A stretch of DNA of 64,000 nt, taken from contig OZ345363.1 in the NCBI GenBank assembly GCA_977006965.1, forward strand, positions 2,790,001 to 2,854,000, written 5' to 3'. The notes beneath the pieces are model-generated. The model was not told the DNA's origin, ran no database searches, and worked only from the letters and a program-made list of their open reading frames with translations. Positions 10,471 through 22,300 of this stretch are shown piece by piece (position 1 is the stretch's first letter; every line of letters starts with the position of its first letter). The DNA comes from Phymatolithon calcareum (lineage: Eukaryota; Rhodophyta; Florideophyceae; Hapalidiales). The position numbers and the translations under genes are program-made.

Positions 10471-13400
10471 ATGTCCAAATGCTGTTGCTGCAACGACGGT
10501 CCGTCTCTCGCCGACGACCCGCTACTCGTCTTCGCCATCTACGCTATCGCGTTCATTCCACTTGCATCCATTTACGCTCTTGACTTCATCACCGACAAGT
10601 GGCGAACCATCCGTAACACCCGCCGCAATGGAATGGTACAGTTGTTCGTGTCATTGCCTTCCTTGGCGTGTGTAATGTTCTACATCGTTGTGCAAGTCAA
10701 GAACCGTGATTACAAGGAGGCAGCAGCGGCAATCGCGGTCGCCGTGTTTAACAGTTACCACGTTTTGCGAACCATATGGGGACTCGTTCTACTGCATGAA
10801 TTCCGAAACTGGAACATTTATGCTCTCAGATGCCTTGCAAGTCTGGGGTATTATGTTCCGCGCTATGACTATTCCAAAGATGTCAATAACATGCTTTCAG
10901 AAATGAAGTCTTGCCGCGCGCGTTGGAAACAGATTCTTGTCCGTGTTTTCGAAAGCTTGAAGACCAGGATTATGTATGTGTACAACCGGCTATTTTCCTG
11001 TACACATCCTGTTTCCCCTTTATCTGCTTCTGTCCAATCGACTTCCTCTTCTTCTCCAATACTTGACGGGACAGTTGACGAAAATTGTTCTCGTCTATCT
11101 CACTACACGAATTCGTCTTCTACATCGTCTAGTTCGACCAGCTATCTCCTTCCCCAACGCGTGATGAGGAATTGCGCATCATTTTACAACTGGGCAATGG
11201 GGAACATGAAAACTTGCAGTACTGCCGATGACTTGTCTTTAGAGGAAATCAAGAGGAGTGTGGACTATCACATGGTGGTGAACAGCTCACTTATCGACAA
11301 CGAATTCACCGATGCAGAGCTTCCCGTGCGACCCACATTGTTCTCACGTGTGGTTCGCAGTGATCCGGAGAGACATAGCGCTATGTCACGGTTCGTGGCA
11401 TCTTGCCTGAAGTCAGCAAAGCCGGAGGAGTGCTCTGTTCGATGGCTTGTATCGTTCCTGGCACGATTTGGTCATGAATGGCTTGTCGAAACCAAAGGTT
11501 TGGGCAGTCCTTCTAGTGTGTCTCTGTGGACATCCCGGAGACTTGGTGTTCTCGCATCTGCACACACAACTCAAGGATCTTTGAAAGACTACGGATCTAC
11601 TGAGAAGTTTGTGACTCAGTTCTCGCCATCTCACGAATACAGCAAGGGGTTTGAAGAGTACATTCATGATTGCACCCTTATAACACAGCGATGCATGCTA
11701 CCGTTCAAAATGAACGCCAACTTCGGCAGATATATTTTTTTTTTCAACCATGAGGCGACTATCAGAGACGCAGCAAAAGATGATTGGCATAAATCGTCTT
11801 TGAACGAGCTCAGGGATGAAGAGCGTTCTGCTGTTGAAAATATCACAAGTGTTCAGTAGGCCCGTTTTGCCGCACTCATGGAGAACGTCGAGCTCGTAAA
11901 AGAAGACGACACGTTTTTGTCTGAAAGTAACACACCAATGAACTGGGAAGAAGGAGGCTCAAGCATGGATACTCTTATGTATCAGCTTGGCTATGACGCT
12001 GGTACGGACCCCAAGAAATTCTTTCAGGTCCTACGAGTGCGAAAAAAGACAGTGTCTTCTTTTCTATGGAATAACAACCCCAACTGTTTACTTCTTCAAA
12101 CGAGCGTTCATGTTGACAATCATCTTGCGTTAAGCTGTGGAGACAAGCTTGATGCGTTTGTTGATGAATGGCAGGTATCATCTCAAGCTGGACAACCTGA
12201 GCGCACAACATCGGTGTTTGAAAATCAGTATAATCTTGAAATGAGGCGACTACAATATTACGTAGTGGGACGAACATTCTTCGAGGGCACGGACTGTGAC
12301 AACGGTCGCTTCATTGGATGTGTGACAGAGACTGTGCGAAGTATATTGGCGTCGTGGGTTGCTGAGAATGACTCTGAAACAGCCGGGTGGAATGTGAGTA
12401 TTGCATCAGTTGGTATAAGGTTCTTGTGCAGTAGCCAGCTGTGCTCTGCAATTTCTGAAATGCGAACCATTCATCGGGATGAGGAAGAAACGCAAAGTTT
12501 GTATATGAGGGTTATTTGGGAAGTTCAGTCGCATTTGCATTGGAAGGTGGGAGACGAGGTCGTTCGGAAAGGCGGAGATATACGTCAGTCGCCGTTCCTG
12601 ATCATGCTTTTCGTTCTTGGATTTCCGTGTTTAAAAGTGGAGTCATCAGAGAATGAGGGAACTGTTTCTGGCTCAAGCAGTGGTAACCCCACAATCGAAT
12701 TTGAAGATGGAATCACGGTGAGGCCAGTTGGCGGTCCCCAGGAACTTCGAATATTACTCACATGCGACCAAGAATCCAAAACAATGTCCATAATCTTCAG
12801 TCCCGAGTCGTCGGTTTTCAATTGGCAAGAATGGAGGGATGCATTCATGGGAAGGCTTGCTGCCCAAAGGCATTGGCGAACAACTCGACTATCATCGAAT
12901 AATGAGCTGCTCCGAACAGAAACGAATCATTCAGATATATGTTCTCCTGTGCAGGACATTGCACTAGAAAATGTTGGCAAGAAGTACGGATTAAGGTATT
13001 GGTCGGGGTGGCCACCGTTCAGTCCACAGATTGCCCAGTTTGAGATACGAAACATGGTGGAGTACGAATTTGGTGTGTGGGATTTCGACCATTTCGCTCG
13101 AAGGTCTTCTGATTTCATCGGAGCTCTGAACGTCGTAATTGACACTCATATGCAGCGGAGAACAGATGTGGGAACTCTTTTTGCAGACGGATGTGATGCT
13201 GTGGAAGCTGGTCGTACGGACGACGCTTTACGCCTATTTGGTCGTTGTATCGCAGAATATGGTCACCGAGAAGCATTGAAAGATGCTCAGCAAAATCGTT
13301 GAGGGACTTGCTCTTTAAAGACGAAGGAGACGGCTTGGAGGCGAGCAGAAAGAGGAAAATTCCTTATGATATTCCCGGGTCTACTCCCGCCATCATCAGA

Positions 13401-15234
13401 CTACCGAAAGCACGTCACCGCCAATTGGCGATTAAATGGGCATTCGGACGTTTTCCCCCATTGAGTACCACTCTTCTGGAAGAAAAATTCGGTGAAATCG
13501 TACCAACTCTCATGAACAAGCTCGAAGTGTACCTTCAAAGATATCGACTAACAGAAGAGGAGACTAGTGAGACTGAAAAGGCACTTGACAAAGTACTATT
13601 CTTCACAATCGTCTTTTATGACGACATGGAATAGACCAAGACAAAATAGAACGGCGACGCTGAGATTCACGCGAACAGGACAAGTGGACTCTAAGCTTTT
13701 CCCTCCATGGAGGAGGGTTTTTGCAGCTAGGGCTACGACGATAGCAACGAGCTTTTGCGGGCTTTAACAGAGTAACGGAGCTACCAAGGTAGTAGCATCT
13801 GAAACGCATCTCCCTTACAGTCTTATGAGTGTTTCTGAGGGCGTTTAATAAATTCAAAATTCAAAAAAAAAATTGAAAGATGCTTTTGGTATCATCACGA
13901 GGAAAAACACAAAATCTGACTCCGAAGTAGATGTCTTGCAAAAGCAAATGGATGTCCGATTCAGGACTCTGCTTAACCGAAGCCATATCGAGGAAGAAAA
14001 TAGATTAGTGGACGAGATCGATCTTGAGATGCTTGCTAATTTCTTCGGTCGCATTTATGAGTTAACGGGTTCCGAAGAGGCACTGAAAAGAAAGGCGGTG
14101 GCACTGTTCTATGAAAGTGGTGCGAATAGCGCTGCGTCCAAGAAAGCTATTCATGCCATCGAATCCTTCATCATTCGTGAGGATCACTTTTTTGAAGATT
14201 CTTCACTTCCTTTTTATCTCGCCATAGCACACCAAAGTCGTTTTCACGAATCTCAGGATGGAGTACAACAGGAATTTGCGGCCAAATGTATGGTGCGCCT
14301 AAAATGGTGGGACCACGATGATTCTGACGATTGTTTTGGATTAAGCATCGGATACTTGCTCGAGAAAGGGTTCCTTGTGGGCCGTGACGCAAAACGCATT
14401 AATGCAATGATCGAGAGATTTTGTGAGACGGAAACTTTCAGAAGTGAGAAAATGCTGCGAACAATTCTTGGTCGACTTTTTGTGAAACAATCAGCATCCA
14501 ATGAAAGCACGAATGAAGTCATTGGACATGAACGTGTTTTTGGGATTGGAATACGTCCGAAAGACGCCATGTTGGTCTACAACTCAGAGTATACCTCGCG
14601 CCCCAAGTGCACCAATCGCTTAGGATTACTGTATCACAAGGGAGCTCAAGGTATTCCAGCGGATGCATTTGCGGCGGAGGAAAAGTATGCGGCTTCCATT
14701 GAAAACGGAAACCATGACGCCCTTTGTAACATGGGTGTTCTGAAGTGCGGCACCGGTGAAGAAGATGTCGGCATTGAGTACCTAAAAGAAGCTGTTGACG
14801 CAGGATGCAGTTCTGGAATGAATAATCTGGCCGTGGCGTACGAGGTTGGAAATGGGGTCAATCGAGATATACTTGAAGCTGAGAGACTTTACAAACAGTG
14901 TATTGAAGTGGATAAGAATCCAGTTGCAATGTATAATCTGGCGGTATTGTACATGTGTGGAGACCCTGAAGTTCAAAACAACGAAAACCTCTCCGCATCG
15001 CTGGAAATGATCTCTGAGCTTGTTAGTCCAGAAACGGAGCTCGAACCGTTGTACAATCTTCAAGAGCAGGTCATGAAGCTTAATGTGTTAAGAGGCAACA
15101 GAGATGAGACGGTTTCGACGAGGAAAGTGGAGGTTGAAGAATTAGATGAGTGTCTTCTGTATGTGAAGATTCTCGAAACTGGTGAAACAAGCCGTGTGTT
15201 GGGAGATGAAGAAGGTTCAGAGATTTGCATTTAG
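10471..15234 (+). pseudogene. Broken paralogue of the 1387-aa membrane/Sel1-repeat protein
   Basis: This aligns end to end with the intact gene at 19357-23520. Two lesions split it. At 11857-11859 the codon that is TTG (Leu) in the intact copy is TAG. At 13288 a 584-bp polyadenylated insert interrupts the codons after HREALKDA; the reading frame resumes at about 13873. What remains are three open segments (10471-11859, 11878-13302, 13873-15234) corresponding to the membrane/N-terminal part, the central part and the C-terminal Sel1 part. The open frames are otherwise well preserved, so the lesions look young. Separate expression of the N-terminal 462 residues remains possible. Confidence 0.9.
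13288..13871 (+). mobile_element. Processed retrocopy (5'-truncated cDNA) with poly(A) and 13-bp TSD
   Basis: The insert is flanked by ATTGAAAGATGCT at 13275-13287 and again at 13872-13884. The paralogous site in unit 2 (near 22160) has this sequence once, so it is a true empty site. The insert ends with an AATAAA signal (13847-13852) followed by an A-rich tail (about 13863-13871). These are hallmarks of LINE-mediated retroposition of an mRNA. It contains an open frame running to a TAG at 13632-13634 that encodes about 115 residues of an unknown protein (KRKIPYDIP near the start, TEEETSETEKALDKVLFF near the end) and then about 235 bp of 3' UTR. The donor gene is not in this window. Confidence 0.88.
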
Positions 15235-15569
15235 TTAAGTTTCGTTTATCAACGTGGTTCAGTAGATTTCCTGGCTGCCAAGAAAGTACGTCCGGAACGT
15301 ATATTAAAGCAAATCGTCCCGTGCTGGGCTTTGTTTCATAATCTAAGACATGTGCGTTACTAGACTTCCAGTACGTCTTTAGTGGCGTCAAAGTGCACCG
15401 GGGAAAACCTTCAAATAAATGGAGAAGATTCTTTATCGTAGAAACCATACCACTTCACTCTGGCACGAAGAACTTTCCTTGATGGAGATGGTGGTAGTCA
15501 TTGATAGCAAGGGTGAAGAAGGAAGTCGTGATATAGTAGTTGCGCGTAACGCTTAAGGAAGGAGGGATT

Positions 15570-16065
15570 TTATACTCTAAGCTGGTTGAAGAAGAAGATG
15601 AACTGTCGATTTTTATTTGAATGCTACCAACACATCCGCGGATTGTGGACGGTGTCAGCCCAACCCTTTTACTGGTACACGTAGTATTATATGGACACGC
15701 ACACAGGCGCTTGACCAAGTAATATTAAGTCCGATTGACTCGACATGCCATTACGTGGTAGGTTATAATTTCTGCATAAATGGCGAGGGATGTGGGGCCT
15801 CTCCCAGAATGGAGGGCACCGCACCTAAACCAATTAACCAAAGTCCTTGCCCATACCTTCAAAGTCAACCTTGTTCATCGAGTATCACCACTGGTCTATA
15901 GGACGCCTGAGGTAGCTTTGCGCAGGCCATTGAGCCACGGACAAGGTCTTTCTTCAATGAGTGCTTACATGACAGAGTGCCGCACTATATGGCAGAATAC
16001 CAAAACCGATCTCTAACCTATACTTGGGCCTCGAGGGGGAAAATAATCCACTGTGTGACGCGGAG
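15570..16065 (-). repeat. Diverged 3'-tail repeat, copy D (unit 1)
   Basis: On the minus strand this ends in a GAAGAAGAAGATG microsatellite next to ATTTTTATTTGAATGCTACC (near 15608). The GGGCCTCGAGGGGGAAAATA block is near 16026. The distance between the blocks is larger than in copies A-C, so it is either a longer subfamily or carries an insertion. The same structure occurs in unit 2, so it predates the duplication. It lies just downstream of the Sel1-family gene in convergent orientation. Confidence 0.55.
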
Positions 16066-17081
16066 TGTACGAGGTGCGATGCAAATTCCTTCAGGTTTGA
16101 AATACGGCCGTGGCAGACTAAAACACTAAATGTGTAGAACAACTCAGCGAGTAGGAAAAGCTCTCTGGAAATATTATTGGCTTGGAGTACTTGGAAATAG
16201 AGTCCACTCGGTGAAATCGATCATGTTGAATAAATGGTTCGTTACCATGTGAATATGCATTGGACCAGACACAAAGGTCGTTTTTGTGACTGACGAAGCC
16301 GTATGAAATGGTGACTGTGACTGACTTGATCTTAGTTGAAAATTGATAAGTATTCAGTCGACTTGAATGTAGTAGGCACAGAGGATTACTGGCGGAAATC
16401 AAGATGAAGGAGCAAGAATCCGTAGCATGAAAAGAATTCACGATGGACACAGAACTGCGTATAGAAGAAAGGTCCTGTCCAGGGGGCATTCTAGAGGACT
16501 CCTAGATGTTGAGTGTATTGGAAAAATGGATTAGCTCTGAAAACCCATCTGAGAGAAGGAAAGGTTTTTTGTAAAGCTCGGAAACAAATTCGTGAGAGAA
16601 ATGCAGCTTCTTTCCGTGAATCTTTCCAGTAAACCTCATGCTATACAATAAGGTGACCAATACTGAATTAAAAAAGACGTGTTCACAACATGGATCGCTC
16701 GCCATGCACTGCGCCAGCGAGGGTTCTTGCCGCAATTTGCAATTGATTTGTGACCACGCTTCCCTTCAGTCGCTCTCGCATTTCCAGAGCCAAATCGAAG
16801 TCTTTACATTTTCCGACTTGGTCTTTCTTGTTCTTCTTTGTGCAGTTCTTGGGATCACTGCTTAACTGGGCCTGGCATTTTTTGGAACTTTGATTTCTAT
16901 AAAAGTCAATGTTCTGCATTCGCGACCCGCCATGTTAAGAAAACTACGTTCTATTGGCCGAGAATAAGACATCCCTACAATAATCAGAAAAATGTTGAGA
17001 ATTTTGAGAACTGCATTGCCGCCAAAGCACACGGATCACGGCAGGCGAGAATCCGAAGGCATTCAATGCGACAAGTATAGG

Positions 17082-17330
17082 TTATCGCCCGAAAGTTTAT
17101 GTGATAACAGGCTTATCAGCCCTAGAGCTGATATGTCACCCTGCGGGAATGAAATTTTGGGCAATAATTTGGCCACTTTTTTCCTCAACGGGAGACATGG
17201 GATATGTCACCCGCCGGCTAAAAAGTGATCAAATTATTCCCGAAGATGATGACATTTCGGGCCATTTTAGATCCCTACTGGAGCATTCGGGGAATAATCG
17301 GCCCAGTACGCCTTCAAAACCGGGTGATAA
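17082..17330. mobile_element. MITE-like insertion present only in unit 1
   Basis: Unit 2 reads continuously (GCGACAATGCG, near 25358) where unit 1 has about 255 extra bp. The insert begins with TTATCGCCCGA and ends with the reverse complement of TTATCACCCGG, so short imperfect TIRs of about 10 bp can be seen. Internal copies of related CCCG/CGGG motifs occur. A few extra bases (about 17075-17081) lie outside the left TIR, and the target duplication cannot be defined beyond a possible AA. The presence/absence polymorphism is certain; the MITE interpretation is less so. Confidence 0.55.
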
Positions 17331-17559
17331 TGCGTCCGCGTTGCTCGCCACCTGGCGCGCCCCACACGTCGCATACGTCGCACACGCGCTACTTGGATTG
17401 GATTGGATTTCTGTTTTTAGGAAACTTCAATTAAAATTGAAGCTCCCTTTGTCAATTATCATTCAATTGCACCTGAGACACTTTTCGTTGCGCCACAATC
17501 CTTCGCTTACGTTCTAATTTTAAATGTAGTTGATTTCGGATATTTTCACACGCGCTATG

Positions 17560-18896
17560 CCGGCGTGAAGAACCCGCTCGCACACAGCACTCGGTGCGCG
17601 TTTCTGCGCGGCGGGCAGTCTCCTCTCCTGCGCACATTCCACAAATGCCTTCGCTCTCTCCCGCCAACGATCCGCGCCGCCTCCGCCCTCCCCGGGGAGC
17701 GCTGTCAAGCCACCATCGTTATTCGCACGCGAAATTGCCCTGACAGTTGCCTAAAACACTGCGCTATCGTTCGTGCGCTCCGGCGAGGTTGTCGCAGCCT
17801 CTCGCGCACTCGATGCCATAGCGTCTGTGCTAGCGCAGCCGCCATAGCAGATAGCGCATGGCACGCACGGTCGCACCGCGGTGGCGGCAGAGACACCGGC
17901 TGCGCTGCTCCGTCGCGTGGTGGCGGCGGCGGTAGCGGCAGTGGAGCTGCGCACCGCGCTCACATTGCCGCAGAAGACAGCGGACGAGGCGGGAGCCGCG
18001 AATAAGGATGCTTCCCTCTGCCTTCGCGCTGACGCGGTGCTCATCGCGCTCGGGGAGAAGCGCCCCGTTTCGAATGCCGCTGATGCGGAGGTGACGGGCG
18101 ACGGCGAGTGCGGCGCAGCGTGCGGCGCGTTCATTGAGTTACTGGCGCCCGCAGTGTCGGGTGAGCTGCGCTGCAACCGTTCACACGGGCGTCGCGTGTG
18201 CGCAGCGACGAGGAAGACACACACACAGCATCGCTCTGGATGCCTGCATTGTATCAGTGCGGCGCTTTTGGGCGCTATTCACCATGCAAGAAAAGCGGGT
18301 GGTACATGACGGAGAACACGGGACAAAGTGGATGGTTAACCAGTGCGCATATGCAGAGTACAGATCCGCCGAAGTGCACACTTTGTTCGCGTGAATGGAT
18401 GTCTCGTCCGGGACAGCGTTGCGGTCGATTCAGGCGGCGCTGGCGATCGAGCATACGAAACCTGCGACACTTGGGGCGGCTGTGCGTGGTTTGAAAAAGG
18501 CAGGGAGATACGTGGTACAGATGGAGATTCTCGGGTGTCTGACGGAGCTTGCCGCACAGGCGGAGGCAACAGGGGCATATGGATTGCTCAGCGTGGTGGG
18601 GCCGTGAAAGGCGAATGGGGATGAGGTAGCGGTGGGGCGTGCGAGAGCGCTCGTGCTTGTGAAGCGACCGAAGGAGACCATCGAGATACTGGATGCTGTG
18701 AACGCCACGCGCAGCACGGATGACACCATCGTTTGCGTCGCGCCTGCCGCATGTGCCGCGCTTGGCGATGTGAGTGCGGAAAGTGTGGCTGTGCCTCGGA
18801 TCGCAGAGAAGTGCCCGGTCTCCGTGAGGGCGCAATTGGCCGTTGCGGATGCATCGTTTTGCGGCGGGGAGGTACACGGTGCGCAGAGCGCTGTGC
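17560..18896 (+). pseudogene. GC-rich TPR-like protein, degenerate (unit 1)
   Basis: Coding resemblance moves between frames at 17881-18309, 18395-18607 and 18632-18896. Recognisable pieces match those of unit 2: LIALGEKRPVS, MDVSSGTALRSIQAALAIEH, and RARALVLVKRPKETIEILD followed by alanine-rich helical repeats that look like TPR. Composition is far richer in GC and CpG than the adjacent Sel1-family gene. The large minus-strand frames in the same interval are shadows. The gene is truncated at the duplication junction (18896), where its sequence runs into the upstream region of the second Sel1-family copy. Confidence 0.5.
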
Positions 18897-19356
18897 ATCG
18901 TCAGCGTGTCCTCGTATGCTTTTCATTCACATCACACGTTTTCCTTCCGCTGAATCTCTTCATTATCATAGGATGCCTCCATTTACTCGAACAGCTGAAA
19001 GAGAACGTCGGATCTTGCAGTGAAACTATTGGAATACACCAGGGGTTTCATGCTGTCCGATGGATTGAAAAAGTTCCACCCCCTGCAAATATGACTATTT
19101 CAACTCAGGAATGGAACTCAGGTCCTGATGCTGTTTGGAAATGAAATTTCGTATACACTTATCTGTAGCGCATATAAATTGGAAGAATTTGACGAGCTTC
19201 ATTCTAGGGGACTACTGTATACCCTGATAATCTCATTTTGCGTGCACTTGCATCGTCGGTGAGATCAGAGCGGAGGCAAAGGCGACAGTCAACTTGCGCA
19301 CTGCGATACAGCACTGAGCGAAACAACGTCAGAGACGCCCGCGGCAACCCAGCGCC

Positions 19357-22300
19357 ATGTCCAAATGCTGTTGCTGCAACGACGGTCCGTCTCTTGCCGA
19401 CGACCCGCTACTCGTCTTCGCCATCTACGCTATCGCGTTCATTCCACTTGCATCCATTTACGCTCTTGACTTCATCACCGACAGGTGGCGAACCATCCGT
19501 GACACCCGCCGCAATGGAATGGTACAGTTGTTCGTGTCATTGCCTTCCTTGGCGTGTGTAATGTTCTACATCGTTGTGCAAGTGAAGAACCGTGATTACA
19601 AGGAGGCAGCAGCGGCAATCGCGGTCGCCGTGTTTAACAGTTACCACGTTTTGCGAACCATATGGGGACTCGTTCTTCTATATGAATTCCGAAACTGGAA
19701 TATTTATGCTCTCAGATGCCTTGCAAGTCTGGGATATTATGTTCCGCGCTATGACTATTCCGAAGATGTCAATAACATGCTTTCAGAAATGAAGTCTTGC
19801 CGCGCGCGTTGGAAACAGATTCTTGTCGGTCTTTTCGACAGCTTGAAGACCAGGATTATGCATGTGTACAATCGGTTATTGTCCTGTACACATCCTGTGT
19901 CCCCTTTATCTGCTTCTGTCCAATCGACTTCCTCTTCTTCTCCAATACTTGACGGGACAGTTGACGAAAATTGTTCTCGTCTATCTCACCACACGAATTC
20001 GTCTTCTATATCGTCTAGTTCGACCAGCTATCTCCTTCCCCAACGCGTGATGAGGAATTGCGCATCATTTTACAACTGGGCAATGGGGAACATAGAAGCT
20101 TACGATACTGCCGATGACTTGTCTTTAGAGGAAATCAAGAGGAGTGTGGACTATCACATGGTGGTGAACAGCTCACTTATCGACAACGAATTCACCGATG
20201 CAGAGCTTCCCGTACGACCCACACTGTTCTCACGTGTGGTTCGCAGTGATCCGGAGAGACATAGCGCTATGTCACGGTTCGTGGCATCTTGCCTGAAGTC
20301 AACAAAGCCGAAGGAGTGCTCTGTTCGATGGCTTGTATCGTTCCTGGCACGATTTGGTCATCGATGGCTTGTCGACACCAAAGTTTTGGGCATGCCTTCT
20401 AGTGAGTCTCTGCGGGCATCCCGGAGACTTGGTGTTCTCGCATCTGCACACACAACTCAAGGATCTGTGAAAGACAATGGATCTACTGAGAAGTTTGTGA
20501 CTCAGTTCTCGCCATCTCACGAATACAGCACGGGGTTTGAACGGTACATTTATCAATGGACCCGTATAACACAGCGATGCATGCTTCCCTTCAAAATGAA
20601 CGCCGACTTCGACAGTGTTATATACTTTATCAACCATGAGGCGACTATCAGAGACGCAGCAAAAGATGATTGGCATAAATCGTCTTTGAACGAGCTCAGG
20701 GATGAAGAGCGTTCTGCTGTTGAAAATATCACAATTGTTCAGTTGGGCCGTTTTGCTGCACTCATGGAGAACGTCGAGCTCGTAAAAGAAGACGGCACGG
20801 TTTTGTCTGAAAGTAACACACCCATGAACTGGGAAGAAGGAGGCTCAAGCATTGATACTCTTATGTATCAGCTTGGCTACGACGCTGGTACGGACCCCAA
20901 GGAATTCTTTCAGACCCTACCAGTGCGAAAAAAGACAGTGTCTTCTTTTCTATGGAATAACAACCCCAACTGTCTACTGCTTCAAACGAGCGTTCATGTT
21001 GACAATCATCTTGCGTTAAGCTGTGGAGACAAGCTTGATGCGTTTGTTGATGAATGGCAGGTATCATCTCAAGCTGGACAACCTGAGCGCACAACATCGG
21101 TGTTTGAAAATCAGTATAATCTTGAAATGAGGCGACTACAATATGAAGTAGCGGGACGAGCACCCTTCGAGGGCACGTGTGACAACGGTCGCTTCATTGG
21201 ATGTGTGGCAGAGACTGTGCGAAGTATATTGGCGTCGTGGGTTGCTGAGAATGACTCTGAAACAGCCGGGTGGAATGTGAGTATTGCATCAGTTGGTATA
21301 AGGTTCTTGTGCAGTAGACAGCTGTGCTCTGCAATTTCTGAAATGCGAACCATTCATCGGGATGAGAAAGAAACGCAAAGTTTGTATATGAGGGTTATTT
21401 GGGAAGTTCAGTCGCATTTGCATTGGAAGGTGGGAGACGAGGTCGTTCGGAAAGGCGGAGATATACGTCAGTCGCCGTTCCTCATCATGCTTTTCGTTCT
21501 TGGATTTCCGCGTTTAAAAGTGGAGGCATCAGAGAATGAGGGAACTGTTTCTGGCTCAAGCAGTGGTGACCCCACAATCGAATTTGAAGATGGAATCACG
21601 GTGAGGCCAGTTTCCGGTCCCCAGGAACTCCGAATATTACTCACATGCGACCAGGAATCCAAAACAATGTCCATAATCTTCAGTCCCGAGTCGTCGGTTT
21701 TCAATTGGCAAGAATGGAGGGATGCATTCATGGGAAGGCTTGCTGCCCAAAAGTATTGGCGAACGACTCGACTATCATCGAATAATGAGCTGCTCCGAAC
21801 AGAAACGAATCATTCAGATATATGTTCTCCTGTGCAGGACATTGCATTAGAAAATGTTGGCAAGAAGTACGGATTAAGGTATTGGTCGGGGTGGCCACCG
21901 TTCAGTCCACAGATTGCCCAATTTGAGATACGAAACATGGTGGAGTACGAATTCGGTGTGTGGGATTTCGACCATTTCGCTCGAAGGTCTTCTGATTTCA
22001 TCGGAGCTCTGAACGTCGTAATTGACACTCATATGCAGCGGAGAACAGACGTGGGAACTCTTTTCGCAGACGGATGTGATGCTGTGGAAGCTGGTCGTCC
22101 GGATGACGCTTTACGCCTATTTGGTCGTTGTATCGCGGAATATGGTCATCGAGAAGCATTGAAAGATGCTTTTGGAGTCATCACGAGGAAAAACACAAAA
22201 TCTGACTCCGAAGTGGATATCTTGCAAAAGCAAATGAATGTCCGATTCAGGACTCTGCTTAACCGAAGCCATATCGAGGAAGAAAATAGAGTAATGGACG

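Larger units (their letters stand above)
10017..18896. repeat. Tandem duplication, unit 1
   Basis: This is the left unit of a direct tandem duplication. Homology begins near 10017 (TGTCCTCGTGTGCTTTTC, matched by TGTCCTCGTATGCTTTTC near 18907). It ends at CAGAGCGCTGTG (18896), whose counterpart in unit 2 ends near 26890. The unit contains the promoter region, the long Sel1-family gene (broken here), two minus-strand tail repeats and the GC-rich TPR-like gene. Unit 1 is about 0.9 kb longer than unit 2. Most of the difference is a retrocopy (13288-13871 plus its TSD) and a roughly 250-bp MITE-like insert near 17.1-17.3 kb. Confidence 0.9.

Noticed and set aside
13288-13871. Considered an intron of the Sel1-family gene
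   Set aside because: There are no GT-AG borders at the homology breakpoints. A 13-bp duplication, AATAAA and a poly(A) tail point to retroposition, and unit 2 lacks it.
18275-18898. 207-codon minus-strand frame, with similar frames at 17751-18224
   Set aside because: It lies antisense to sequence that is conserved as plus-strand coding between the two duplicate units. Its composition follows from GC richness.
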